Shown here piece by piece: positions 30,098-39,611 of a stretch of DNA of 64,000 bases. Both the position numbers and the translations under genes were made by a program. The stretch is from Onthophagus taurus (Eukaryota; Arthropoda; Insecta; Coleoptera; Scarabaeidae), in NCBI RefSeq assembly GCF_036711975.1, contig NC_091967.1, forward strand, positions 28,644,001 through 28,708,000, given 5' to 3'. Numbering within the stretch: the first letter of the stretch is position 1; each line of letters opens with the position of its first letter. The notes beneath the pieces are model-generated. The model did not search any database, was not told where the DNA came from, and saw nothing but the letters and a program-made list of their open reading frames with translations.

Positions 30098-33000
30098 CGA
30101 GAGAGAAAAAACAAATTTTATTTTTGGATGCAAAAAATTCAAATAAATTTAAAAAAAGGAGTATATAAGTACAAAAAAAGTTTTGGAGGTAATATGGAAC
30201 ATTTAACTTATCCACTTTGAATAGTAGGTCTTTGTGCCAGACTGAGTCGAAAGCCTTTCGGACATCCAGAAACACAGCCGCGGATTTACGTTTTTGATAG
30301 CGTGCCGCTTGAAAGTGGATTTGCCGGGTTGGAATCCAAATTGGTAGGGCTTGTTCTTCAGGTGTGTCTCGAAAAGCTATCCTATCACTGGCAGCAGTGA
30401 GATGGGGGTAGAGGTCCTCCAGTCTCGTGGGAAATGTTGAGTCATGAGGCAGAAGTTAAGTATTTCCCTGATGTAGGAGTGAATATCAAGGTCCAAGCTT
30501 CTCAACACCTTCCTCGAGATGTTATCATAACCAGGAGCCGTGTTCTTTCCTTGGCCTAGAAGAGTGAAATACTCGTCCTCGAGCATAATAGCATCCTCAG
30601 GTGTTTCAGAGGGATTTATAAAAGCAAGTTGATACCAGTTGTGTATTGTGCTTTGTTCTGGGAACGAAATGAGGTATCCTCAGCAAACGAAAATATTCCT
30701 TCCAGGTAGTCGGCATGGAGGTTAACAATCTCTTCAGGGATCGAATGCGCTGTTCCATCAGTGGGATCAGTGAGCTCTTTTGTTTCAGAAAACTTTTGGT
30801 ATCTAGACAGTTTACGAACATCCTGCCATTAATTTTTCCCCTTACATGAATTGATTTTGTCGCAGGTTTCCATATATTTCTCCGTTGCTGTACTAGTTTT
30901 TTTATCTTTTCGTTGAGCTCGTTAACCTTTTTTTCAGTTCAGGAATCTCGCATTCTCTAAAATCTCGCTACAGCCGTCTTTTATCTTTGATTAGGCGGAT
31001 GAAAAAGGTGGTAATGGAATGGTGTAATATTTACAAATTCTAGATGGGCTCACTTCGTCTACCGATTTCTTAAGTTTTTCTTAAATTTTTGCTCTTATGA
31101 AGTCTTTCATTACCGAGTTGACTTTCTCCATGTTGTAAAGTTTATAATTTTTAGTTATAATACTTGGAGCAGGTTTAGACAACTTTGATGTTGTGTTGAT
31201 GTGAACAAGAATACTCAGGTGGTCGGAGCACATATCAGGAACGACCCCTACCAGGGTGATTAGATGTCTCATATTTCTTGTGCAGAAAAGTAAGTCTGGA
31301 GTAGAGTTCGGATTGTTCTCCATAACGTATGTGGGAGGTGTCTTGATTTGTACAAAATTTGACAAAGACAGGAATTGACTGATGTGTCTTTTCTTAGCTG
31401 GATTCGGGTTAAAGTTTCCGATTACTGAGCAATTATTGAACAGAGAGGCCATGTTAAATATTGACTCTTCAATTTGGCTGAACGGATGGATGTAAATCAG
31501 GAATATGTGTAGTCTGTTCGCAACAAGCATAACGGTGAAGTGGAGAGCATTATTCAATTGCGAGTTGATACTTGGAGGATTTGACTTTCCTAATTGTAGG
31601 ATGGGGTGGCCCATAACTGCAGCTCCGCCTCTGATGCCCCTATTAACAATATTACCCTGTTTTTGAATTGTCGTCCAATCTTTAAAGTTAATATAAGATT
31701 TTAATTTTGTCGCCACGAACATCGAACAATGTATGTGATTGCCATAATGTAGTTTCCAATTAGTTGTGATTTCGGATGGTAACTATTGATGTTTGCATAT
31801 AATAATTTTATGCTAGACATTATTGGTCTTGTAAAATCGAGGATTGGGTACCGTGGATTGGTTCAGGGGAAGGCTTGGAGGTGTCTTCAAGATCAATCAT
31901 GATGAATTTGCTCTTGAGGGAATTTATAAGCTCTTAGCGATCCCGTGGTATATTGATTTTTGATAGATAGGTATCAATTATGTGATCATGTGTAGTGATT
32001 GGCTTGTGTATACGTGTTTCTTTAGTAATTCCGGGCATGATTTGATTAGTTTTTTTTGTTTGCTGATTTTATTTTCACGTTAGGGACGCCTTGTAACCGT
32101 CCCAAACCTCCTTTGGTACGGTTCTTACAATTCAGCGACCAGGCACTGTGGCCTTCCAGGACACGGGATTTGCATTTCATTGCGAGGTGCATTTTGTAGT
32201 ACTGTGTGGGCCCAAACATTTTGTGCACTGCACTGTAGCAGTGCATTTGTCAGAGGTGTGGGAAAATTCATAACATCTACTGCATGGGACCAGAATTGGT
32301 GGCGGAGGTCAGCTTTCGTACAGTGGGAAGTGGCTGTTTTGGTAAAATTGTCCCGCTTGAAGAAGCTCCAACGCACCCTGCGATTATCTTAATCTTATAT
32401 GTGGGCTTGTTTGTGGCTTTTGAAATGATTCTTTTCCAGAATCTGTGAGCAATTTTTTGAGAATTAAGTAAATCGCTAATTTCTTCATCGTCAATTTCAA
32501 GATCAACGGATAGGTGTGAAGTTTTTTGTAGGTGTTAAAAAATTTGCGGTTTGTTGAATTTTGGAATTTTCGGATTTAATTATTAAGCTTTGTTGGGTTT
32601 TAATTATTACGTCGCGAGCGTTAAAGGAGTGTTTCGTCCAAATTTCAGACAATTGAATCCTGCTCAGCGCGATACTTGTTTTTATGAAAAATACGATGTC
32701 ATACGTTTTTGTTTTTTGTTGGTGTGTATGCGAGTGCTCGGAGAACCGAATTGTGGTTGATGCACGTGGAGTTTTGACTGTCATAAGTTGACATTGTTTG
32801 TGCAATGTTGGAATTTGTATGTACATTCGGAACCTTAAGTGTGGCATCACTGCCACTAGTGTTTGATTTTTTATACGGACGGTCAGTGTGTGCTAGTTTT
32901 TTCGGTCGACCGCGTTTTTTATTGGGGAATTTAAACCACCCTCCTGCTCGGATTCTTCGGAGGCTTCGGGCTCTGAACCTTGCGATTGCATGGTTTATAA

Positions 33001-33150
33001 GCACAGTCCCTGAGAGAGGATAGTAGTTCACGTAAGCACAAAATTAAATATTTAGATTAATTACTCAAACCAGATTATTTAACTAGTTATCGAAGAGAGG
33101 AATACGAATCACATGTGACTCGTGCAAGTGTCTTGAGAAGACCGGTTCTC
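30098..33150 (-). mobile_element. Decayed Jockey-clade LINE
   Basis: Minus-strand pieces occur in order. ORF1 scraps come first, including a K-R-GRPKK-rich N-terminus at about 33031-32850 and a zinc-knuckle region at about 32300-32050. The endonuclease is at 31722-31081, and RT scraps at 30830-30100 include KNTAPGYDNISRKVL and FLDVRKAFDSVWH. Frameshifts and stops are everywhere. It lies inside an array of ~190-bp repeats, whose units face both ends. Confidence 0.8.
31081..31722 (-). pseudogene. Jockey LINE endonuclease domain (open fragment)
   Basis: It begins FVATKLKSYINFKDW, a typical Jockey EN start, and contains RGGAAVMG, a VIGNFNPNPAKK segment (GDFNAKH equivalent, with the catalytic aspartate of GDFN replaced by N), a TPDLLF motif and CSDHLSILVHI (SDH catalytic motif). 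The endonuclease nicks target DNA in active LINEs. The N in place of D and the broken neighbours show that it is inactive. Confidence 0.8.
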
Positions 33151-33155
33151 TGCTG

Positions 33156-33612
33156 CAATTTTTTCAAATTTGCACTTTTTTAACGTATTGGAATATATTT
33201 CATCCCAACACCTTCTCATTAAAACAAATTTTCCCAAACTATTTTCAAATTCTCTCTACCTATTTCGATCACTTATCATAAACTAGAATCTTTTAGCTTT
33301 ATTTTAAAATACAAATCATTTTCCAACTCTAATATATTTCCCCGCTGCGATTTTTTCAAATTTGCACTTTTTTAACATATTGGAATATATTTCATCCCAA
33401 CACCTTCTCATTAAAACAAATTTTCCCCAACTATTTTCAAATTCTCTCTACCTATTTCGATCACTTATCATAAACTAGAATCTTTTAGCTATATTTTAAG
33501 ATATAAATCCGTTTCCAACTCCAAAAAATATCTCCGCTGCAATTTTTTCAAATTTACACTTTTTTGACATATTGGAATATGTTTCATCCCATCTTCTCAT
33601 TAAAACAAATTA
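33156..33612. repeat. ~190-bp tandem repeat array, right part
   Basis: Units begin at about 33186, 33380 and 33568, with the same internal words as the left part. Spacing is 188-194 bp. Confidence 0.85.
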
Positions 33613-33717
33613 AGTTAAGACTCGGACAATTTAAAATTATGAACGGAACTAAAAACGTTAGAATCAAAATATTTTCATGTTTCCAAATTAGTACCGTTCC
33701 CTCTCAATGGAGGGATT

Positions 33718-33832
33718 TTAGTATATTATTCAACAAGCGTATAATGGCGGCTGTTACCCACGAAGAGGAAGTTGTAATCTGAGTGGGTAACATCCATTAT
33801 ACGCAAGTTGAATACCATACTTTATCTACAAC
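33718..33832. repeat. Palindromic MITE-like hairpin
   Basis: ATTCAAC.AAGCGTATAATGG..GCTGTTACCCA and its inverse TGGGTAACATCCATTATACGC.AGTTGAAT are separated by about 28 bp. A second weaker inverted pair (TATCTACAACTAT and ATAGTTGTAGATA) lies at about 33818-33832 and 34062-34076. Confidence 0.7.
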
Positions 33833-34208
33833 TATTTAATTTTGAAAAAAAAAATCAAAAAAAAGAAAAAAAATAAACTTGATAGACATTTCAGACATAA
33901 CCTCAATATAAGAAAGCTGTCATTTCTGTTAGTATTTTATTTTTTGATTAGTAGGCCGTGTCAAAATTGTGGAATAATGGCTTCATTATTCAACACTTTG
34001 TCAGTCATGAGTAATGCGTGTCATTATCTGTCAAAAATCAAATGTATAACGAATAGATAATTCAATAGTTGTAGATAATAGTATTTTAATTCTTAGATTC
34101 TACAATTTTCGTCCAGCATTGCAGAATATCCTATATATAACAAATTCAACTGCTAACCTAATTTTGAAAATATTCTGTGTAAAAATACATCAGCAGTGAA
34201 AGGGTTTA

Positions 34209-34560
34209 TTAATTATTTTTGTCTAATAACGTAATAATGTGAACTTTTGCACAATAACCCGCAAAATATACCAATGAACATCCTTCCAATGTACTGTGGA
34301 TGCTAAATTCCTCACATGTTGAGGCTTCTTGCAAATCGTCCTCCGAATTATCTTCATCAGACTCTGAGCTATCCATTGGAGATACCGACGAGGCTCTTGT
34401 TGCTACATATTCACTTGTAGATAAAAACACGTCTCGATCTTCTTCACAATTAGCTTGCACTTCCGATTATAACAAACTATTTCTAGAAATCTGCCTGATA
34501 GTAAGGCGAAGCATTTGCGCGGGCGGATTTCTGGCATAATCCCCACGTTGTCGGATAATT
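34209..34560 (-). pseudogene. P/THAP9-like transposase C-terminal fragment
   Basis: Minus-strand text PPAQMLRLTIRQISRNSLL leads, after one stop, into ANCEEDRDVFLS, a long acidic serine-rich stretch, and LEGCSLVYFAGYCAK. A ...NCEED.....L......YFAGY.. pattern fits the C-terminus of P-element/THAP9-type transposases. Strand and position match the N-terminal half at 37148-39066, with the middle missing. The link is inference. Confidence 0.55.
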
Positions 34561-34709
34561 GAAAAAAGATATTATTTACGACAATAGCTATAAATTTGAA
34601 ACAGTAAAGTTTCTGGATTATCCAATTTGTTCCATGGTATATATATGGTATATATTTGATTGCATCAGAAATAAAATTCGGCCTTAGAAGAACCCACTTT
34701 CGGCATTAT

Positions 34710-36722
34710 TTATTTATTTATTAGAGAAAAATTCGAATAATGAAAGCACTCAGAAACATCATTTATATAGGCTAGAAATAAAATAGGTCCAAGATGGCTA
34801 CCTTGAGGTACACCAGATGTAACAGGAGTAAAACTAGATATGAAATTATTTACTTTCACTGCTTGAAATCTCTTAGATATATAGGACGAAATCCATAGAG
34901 ACAGCCCGTTAGATAGGTTAAACTTGCTCAGCTTATCCATAAGAATGTTATGGTGAAGCTTGTCAAAAGCTTTTGTCAGATCGGTGTAGATAGCATCCAC
35001 CTGAGAGTTATTATTCATAGAATCCTGCATGTATTGAACAAACGCAACCAGATTAGTCTCAACTGATCGCCCACACAAAAAACCGTGTTGTTGAGGGATA
35101 ATAGCAGGTCGAAGATAGCTATATAAGTTGTCATAAATTAATTTTTCAAAGACCTTCGAAACAATGGATAATAGGGAAATTGGACGATAGTTGCACACAA
35201 AATGTCTGCTACCCGATTTAAAGACTGGAGTTATGAAGGCTTTTTTCCATTCAGAGGGAAAGACTGAATTTTCAATGGAGCGGCTGAAGATAATGAATAG
35301 AGGAGTTGCTAACTCCCCTGCACATTTAGCAATAAAGTGTCCCGGCAAGCCATCGGGGCCAGGGCCCAATTTATGGTCGATTTGTGTCAGAAGGTGAGAA
35401 ACATCACGTTCAGAGAACCACGGCTGCGATTGGTAAATAACATTTCGCTTGTGAGAGGTATTCAGGCAACCGTCGATATAAACAGAGCTAAAAAACTGAG
35501 AGAAAAGTTCAGTTACACGCTTCCCGTCATCCGCCACTTCACCGTTCAGCTCCATTCGAGACGGAATACCGCCGCCACCGCGTCTTTTACTTTTAACAAA
35601 AGACCACAAACTAGATGGGCAATCAATCAAGTTACTCTGAACGCGATTCAGATAAGTGCGATAATCAGCAGCAATTAAAGCCTTGGCACGCTTGCGCTGG
35701 AAGCTAAAGGAAAGATAGTCGTTTCGATTACCCCATCTCTTCCACTTTTTATGGTATTTCAATTTTTCTTTAACAGATTTAGTAGTAGAAGGCGTATACC
35801 AGTGAAGAAAACGATTATTACGAGAGAAGCTTTGGGGAACGAATTCATTCATATACCCATACAAGACAGAATAAAAAGTATCAACACAGAGATCTACATC
35901 TAACCCACCAAATAAACTGCGCCAATCAACACTTGCCAGCCCACCCCTGAGACCGTCAAAATTCGCACGATCAAACCTCCAGGTGACCGATGGGCTCTCA
36001 CGCAAGACATGACGTTTATCAAACTTAAACAAAAATTCTAAAGCAGGGTGATGCCCATCCAAGTCAACTAGCGGATCGTTACAGGAGCGCACCGAATCGA
36101 CTCCTCCCGAATTGCACAAAATTAAATCTAGGTATCTGGAATTATTGTTAGCAATATTATTAAATTGAGACAAATTACAATAAGAAATAGTAAGAAGTAA
36201 CTCAGTCGCACGAGGGTTAGCGACGACAACAGGCACAAGGTTTCCCGCGACTGATGCGGCCCAAGAAATGTTGGGAACATTGAAATCACCCACCAATAGT
36301 ATAGGTGTGTCTGGAGACCGGTCGCGCACGTACTGAAGTTGACGGAGGAAAAGGCTAAATGACACAGAATCACTTGGAGGTAAATATACGCAGCATAACA
36401 ACACTCGCGAGACACAAAAGCATACACTCAACCAAAGGTCCTCGGCATTCGAATGAAAACTAGGTACAGGGACCGCGACAATGCCCGCGCGAACCGCAAC
36501 AAGAACACCACTGCCTTCAAAACCAGCAGAAGTAGTCAAATTTCTGTCACGACGATAAATGACGTAGTTACTGCAAAGGATCTCACCGCTGTAAATGGAA
36601 TCGTTCAGATTAGTCTCTGTTAAACACACCAAATCGTGGGTCAGGTTCAGCGAGTTCGTATAAGATATAGCAGTCTTGGTGCGCAAACCACGCACATTCT
36701 GATAGTAAATAGACAGAGTCAT
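34710..36722 (-). CDS. CR1/Jockey-group LINE ORF2 (endonuclease + partial RT), copy 1
   Basis: The 670-codon frame starts MTLSIYYQNVRGLRTK. The endonuclease is complete: CLTETNLND, LLVGDFNVPNISW (about residue 147), YLDLILCNS and GHHPALEF. The linker has PSSLWSFVKSKR. RT shows GPGPDGLPG, NYRPISLLSIVSKVFEKL, HGFLCGRS, YTDLTKAFDKLHH and SGVPQGSHLGP. It stops with FSLINK, just before the expected YADD box, and a TAAATAAATAAATAA tail follows at once. RT catalysis is therefore impossible. No ORF1 precedes it. A nearly identical copy is at 39612-41624. Confidence 0.88.
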   Translation of the reverse strand: MTLSIYYQNVRGLRTKTAISYTNSLNLTHDLVCLTETNLNDSIYSGEILCSNYVIYRRDRNLTTSAGFEGSGVLVAVRAGIVAVPVPSFHSNAEDLWLSVCFCVSRVLLCCVYLPPSDSVSFSLFLRQLQYVRDRSPDTPILLVGDFNVPNISWAASVAGNLVPVVVANPRATELLLTISYCNLSQFNNIANNNSRYLDLILCNSGGVDSVRSCNDPLVDLDGHHPALEFLFKFDKRHVLRESPSVTWRFDRANFDGLRGGLASVDWRSLFGGLDVDLCVDTFYSVLYGYMNEFVPQSFSRNNRFLHWYTPSTTKSVKEKLKYHKKWKRWGNRNDYLSFSFQRKRAKALIAADYRTYLNRVQSNLIDCPSSLWSFVKSKRRGGGGIPSRMELNGEVADDGKRVTELFSQFFSSVYIDGCLNTSHKRNVIYQSQPWFSERDVSHLLTQIDHKLGPGPDGLPGHFIAKCAGELATPLFIIFSRSIENSVFPSEWKKAFITPVFKSGSRHFVCNYRPISLLSIVSKVFEKLIYDNLYSYLRPAIIPQQHGFLCGRSVETNLVAFVQYMQDSMNNNSQVDAIYTDLTKAFDKLHHNILMDKLSKFNLSNGLSLWISSYISKRFQAVKVNNFISSFTPVTSGVPQGSHLGPILFLAYINDVSECFHYSNFSLINK

Positions 36723-37147
36723 AGTCTAAATAAAAGGCTTAATAAAAATATGATTTATGGTTCTTTGAACACACTAACTTAACGTATAAATCACTTGAAC
36801 ACTTGTGTGGTGTGAAATGATTTAGAGGTTATGTTACTTAAATCGGCTGGGAACCACACAATTAAAGTTATGTTGTAAAGCAGACCACTGCCGCACTTTT
36901 AACTCTCTGTCTACTATTAGATATCGCTAGTATCAAATTAACTGCTGTTATATTGAAATATGGACAAAACATGCGCTCCTATGAAATTACATGCGATTAT
37001 ATCGAACTATATGGATAACAAAATTTATATACGATAAAAGTGCAAAATATGAAGTTATATGCAAAAGATGCATTTTTAGCTCGCCTGTTGCTATACATGT
37101 TTTTAATGCCGACGCAACGCTTTTGCTAAATATTTGGGCGGCCAGTT
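36723..37147. other. Non-coding stretch between LINE and P-like fragment (also 41625-42049)
   Basis: No supported gene. The 70-codon + frame at 36991 looks accidental. The first part may be LINE 5' untranslated sequence. Confidence 0.4.
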
Positions 37148-39066
37148 TTACCGATAATTCTGAAACGGCGAAGGATATAAGAAATTTAAATAAGGTTTAT
37201 TAAACCCAGGTAGAAAAATCGAGATTCCTATCCAACGTTTAATTGTTGATACAGACGGTAAAACTATTTTTTGTCTTAATAAATGTTTATACGCATTTGG
37301 TGCTTTATAATATAAACTAAGTGAAAATTGTTTTTCATTGTATGTCCAGTGGCCTTTTGTTTTATGCAGTAATTGCATTGCCGCAAATGTTCTATGTTGA
37401 GGGGAATGATATTTTATAACACTTAGACAGATAAATTGTTTGATAGTTAATCTTTTTTTCAGTTTTGATATTGTTGACTTCGCATTTTTACATTTCAGTC
37501 TGAGTTTATTGTATTTTTCCTTTAATTTATTTAAAGCACAGGGTATCTGATTATGATGGGAGTTCTGCGACGAAAATTCTAGATAGTCACCTGGAAACTT
37601 CTTTTGAGAAGGCGAACTATCTGATACTGGTGACGATTTAGAACTTGTATCAGGGGATAGAAAACGTACCTCGCCATGTTTAGAAGGCCAATTTAAGGTC
37701 ACAAAAAGACATTTGTGAGTATGTCTTTTCTGGTGTTTTAACCTTCAAGTGTTCTGGCGAAATATTTACACGGTCCTCCATAATCCGATATGGTTGCGGA
37801 ACTGCTCCCCTTGGTAAACGATGAGAGTCAGTATACAATTCCGGTTTAAAGTGCAAACTGCAAACTACTTTATTTCTTAATGACTCTGGAGATAAGCCAA
37901 TAAAGTTGACGTTTCCTGTAAAAAACATACATGGCATTTTCAGTAAAATACTTTATTATAAAATATAATAAATAAGAGGTACGTTTGATTTCAGAGCCCG
38001 GAAAAGATTATTATTAGACTATTATTAATATATAGAGACTGAATAAGCCGAACTAAACAGATTTTCCGATTAAACAGATCACAGTTTTCAAGAAGAAGTT
38101 CAAGAATTTAACAGAATTTCTGACGTTTTGTTATGTTGGAAATAAATGAAATATTTTAAGAATGGTTGGTTTTTGTTCGCAACATAATCGACCTCAAGCT
38201 TATATCTCAAGAACGAATGCAGATTGGAAAAAAATGTAATTCTTTATTTTCGATTTAAAATGAATTTTTGTACTAGAAAAATTCTAGAATTGTGTTTTTA
38301 TAAAACTTTTGGTTGTTACCACCGAGGCGACAGTGAAAATTAAACTGAAGCCGATTATTTCGAAAACAAAAGCAAATGGTTACAAAAATTATATTTTATA
38401 TATAATTTTATAATTTGATATGTTACTAACTCCTTCAATAAAATTATTTTTTTTTCTTTTTTACAATTAAATAAATTAAAAAACAGCACTTGAACGATGA
38501 CATTTATTGTTAAAAGCTCAGTTTTCTACCGGTTTCGACTGTGCAACAGTCATCCTCAGGAAACATATTTGCGCGCCTAAAAGTTTTCACAGTTTATCAT
38601 TTTTAAGTTAAGTTATATTAATAGTTTTTTGTGAAGGAACCTTCGTATTATAATCCGATGAGCTCCTGTTTTATTTTATGTTCGTTGACGTCGTTTTCCT
38701 GAGGATAACTGTTGCACAGCTGAAACCGGTAGAAAACTAAGCTTTTTACAATAAATGTCATCGTTCAAGTGCTGTTTTTTAATTTATTTAATTCACACGA
38801 TGATAAGAAAAATACACAACTCCAACTTTTTTACAATTGTTCTAATTGATTGATAACACGATTAAGCTCGATTTTATTACTTTACATAAGTAATTGAATA
38901 TCCATTAAAACAACTTTAAAAATTATAATTTACCGCAATTCTTCACCCACTTATCGATTCTTCTTTCATCGTTATTTTGTTCAGTTGGAAAATGATGAAA
39001 TTTGAGTTCTGGATTTTTTGCTTTGCTGGTGGCACAATTTATATATACACATCTATTTCCAGACAT
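37148..39066 (-). pseudogene. P/THAP9-like transposase, N-terminal half, copy 1
   Basis: Exon 1 (39066-38934) starts MSGNRCVYINCATSKAK and encodes the first half of a THAP zinc finger (C...C, then FHHFP). Exon 2 starts at 37915. The intron is 1018 bp with GT-AG borders and the frame is kept. Exon 2 completes the THAP domain (SLRNKVVCSLHF, then LPRGAVPQPY). After a frame change at about 37690 the text continues with a coiled coil (LKEKYNKLRLKCKN) and the segment FSLSLYYKAPNAYKHLL...LPSVSTIKRWI of P-type transposases. It ends before the catalytic domain. THAP domains bind the element's own ends. The intron holds an inverted-repeat element. Confidence 0.78.
38465..38793. repeat. 329-bp inverted repeat with Penelope-terminus-like hairpins, copy 1
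   Basis: The arms, about 90-100 bp each, start AATTAAATAAATTAAAAAAC and are inverse to one another. Each arm carries a CTGAGGAT(G/A)ACTGT-TGC-ACAG..GAAACCGGTAG hairpin: perfect six-base stem in the left arm, mutated in the right. The motif is of the type seen at Penelope-like element termini. No ORF. Confidence 0.8.
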
Positions 39067-39596
39067 TTTATTGTTTATTTATTACTTATGTTTGTTGGGA
39101 ATATAACAAACAATGGAATCTATCAGTGCTATATAATAATATATAAAATAAACATTATATTAAATTTTCGAAGACTATCAAAGAGACAAAAAAGTTTCAA
39201 TGAAAGTTTTAGAATACTTACATCTATCCACCTGAACTTTTCTTGAAGGTAGTTCGCACTTAGAAAACAAAGATACTCGTATAAAAGAATAGTTTATTAC
39301 GCAAGACGTAATTATTGAACGGCAATTGATACGGGGTCCGAACAAAGAATGCATCTTTTCGGAAATCGACAGCGGTTTGAGCGTCGAGGGGCCTTAAATA
39401 AACAAATAGCAGGTACAAATGTATACGCTCATTCTCTCTAAACATAAACAGAATCAGTGGGTACAGTTTCATCATGAAAAATATCAAACGCTAACGCGTC
39501 ACCGCGGCTTAGCACATGCGCATACGTTCACAGGCGCTGATGAAGATATTTGAGACATGTTTCAGACACATTTGTAGCGAAATGTTTCTGCTACAT
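39067..39596. other. 5' flank of the P-like gene, unit end (also 43969-44498)
   Basis: No supported gene. The last 60 bp contain GAAATGTTTCTGCTACAT, a word that recurs in degenerate form after the second unit. Confidence 0.4.
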
Positions 39597-39611
39597 CACT
39601 TTCGGCATTAT

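Larger units (their letters stand above)
34695..39596. repeat. Direct tandem duplication, unit 1 (4902 bp)
   Basis: The unit starts CACTTTCGGCATTATTTATT and ends TTTCTGCTACAT. The next unit follows without a spacer. All ORFs in the unit recur in the second unit at a constant offset of 4902. The only difference I noticed is GACATGTTTCAG against GACATGATTCAG near the unit end. Confidence 0.97.

Noticed and set aside
34620..34660. TATATA-rich stretch as a promoter of the LINE
   Set aside because: It lies at the 3' side of the LINE in its own orientation and is simple-sequence DNA.
35191..35678. Open + strand frames of 68 and 113 codons opposite the LINE ORF2 (and the same at 40093-40580)
   Set aside because: They are antisense shadows of a conserved LINE endonuclease-RT frame and have no protein-like motifs of their own.
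36991..37203. 70-codon + strand frame (also 41893-42105)
   Set aside because: No recognisable domain; AT-rich composition equals the surroundings, and duplication is explained by the tandem unit.
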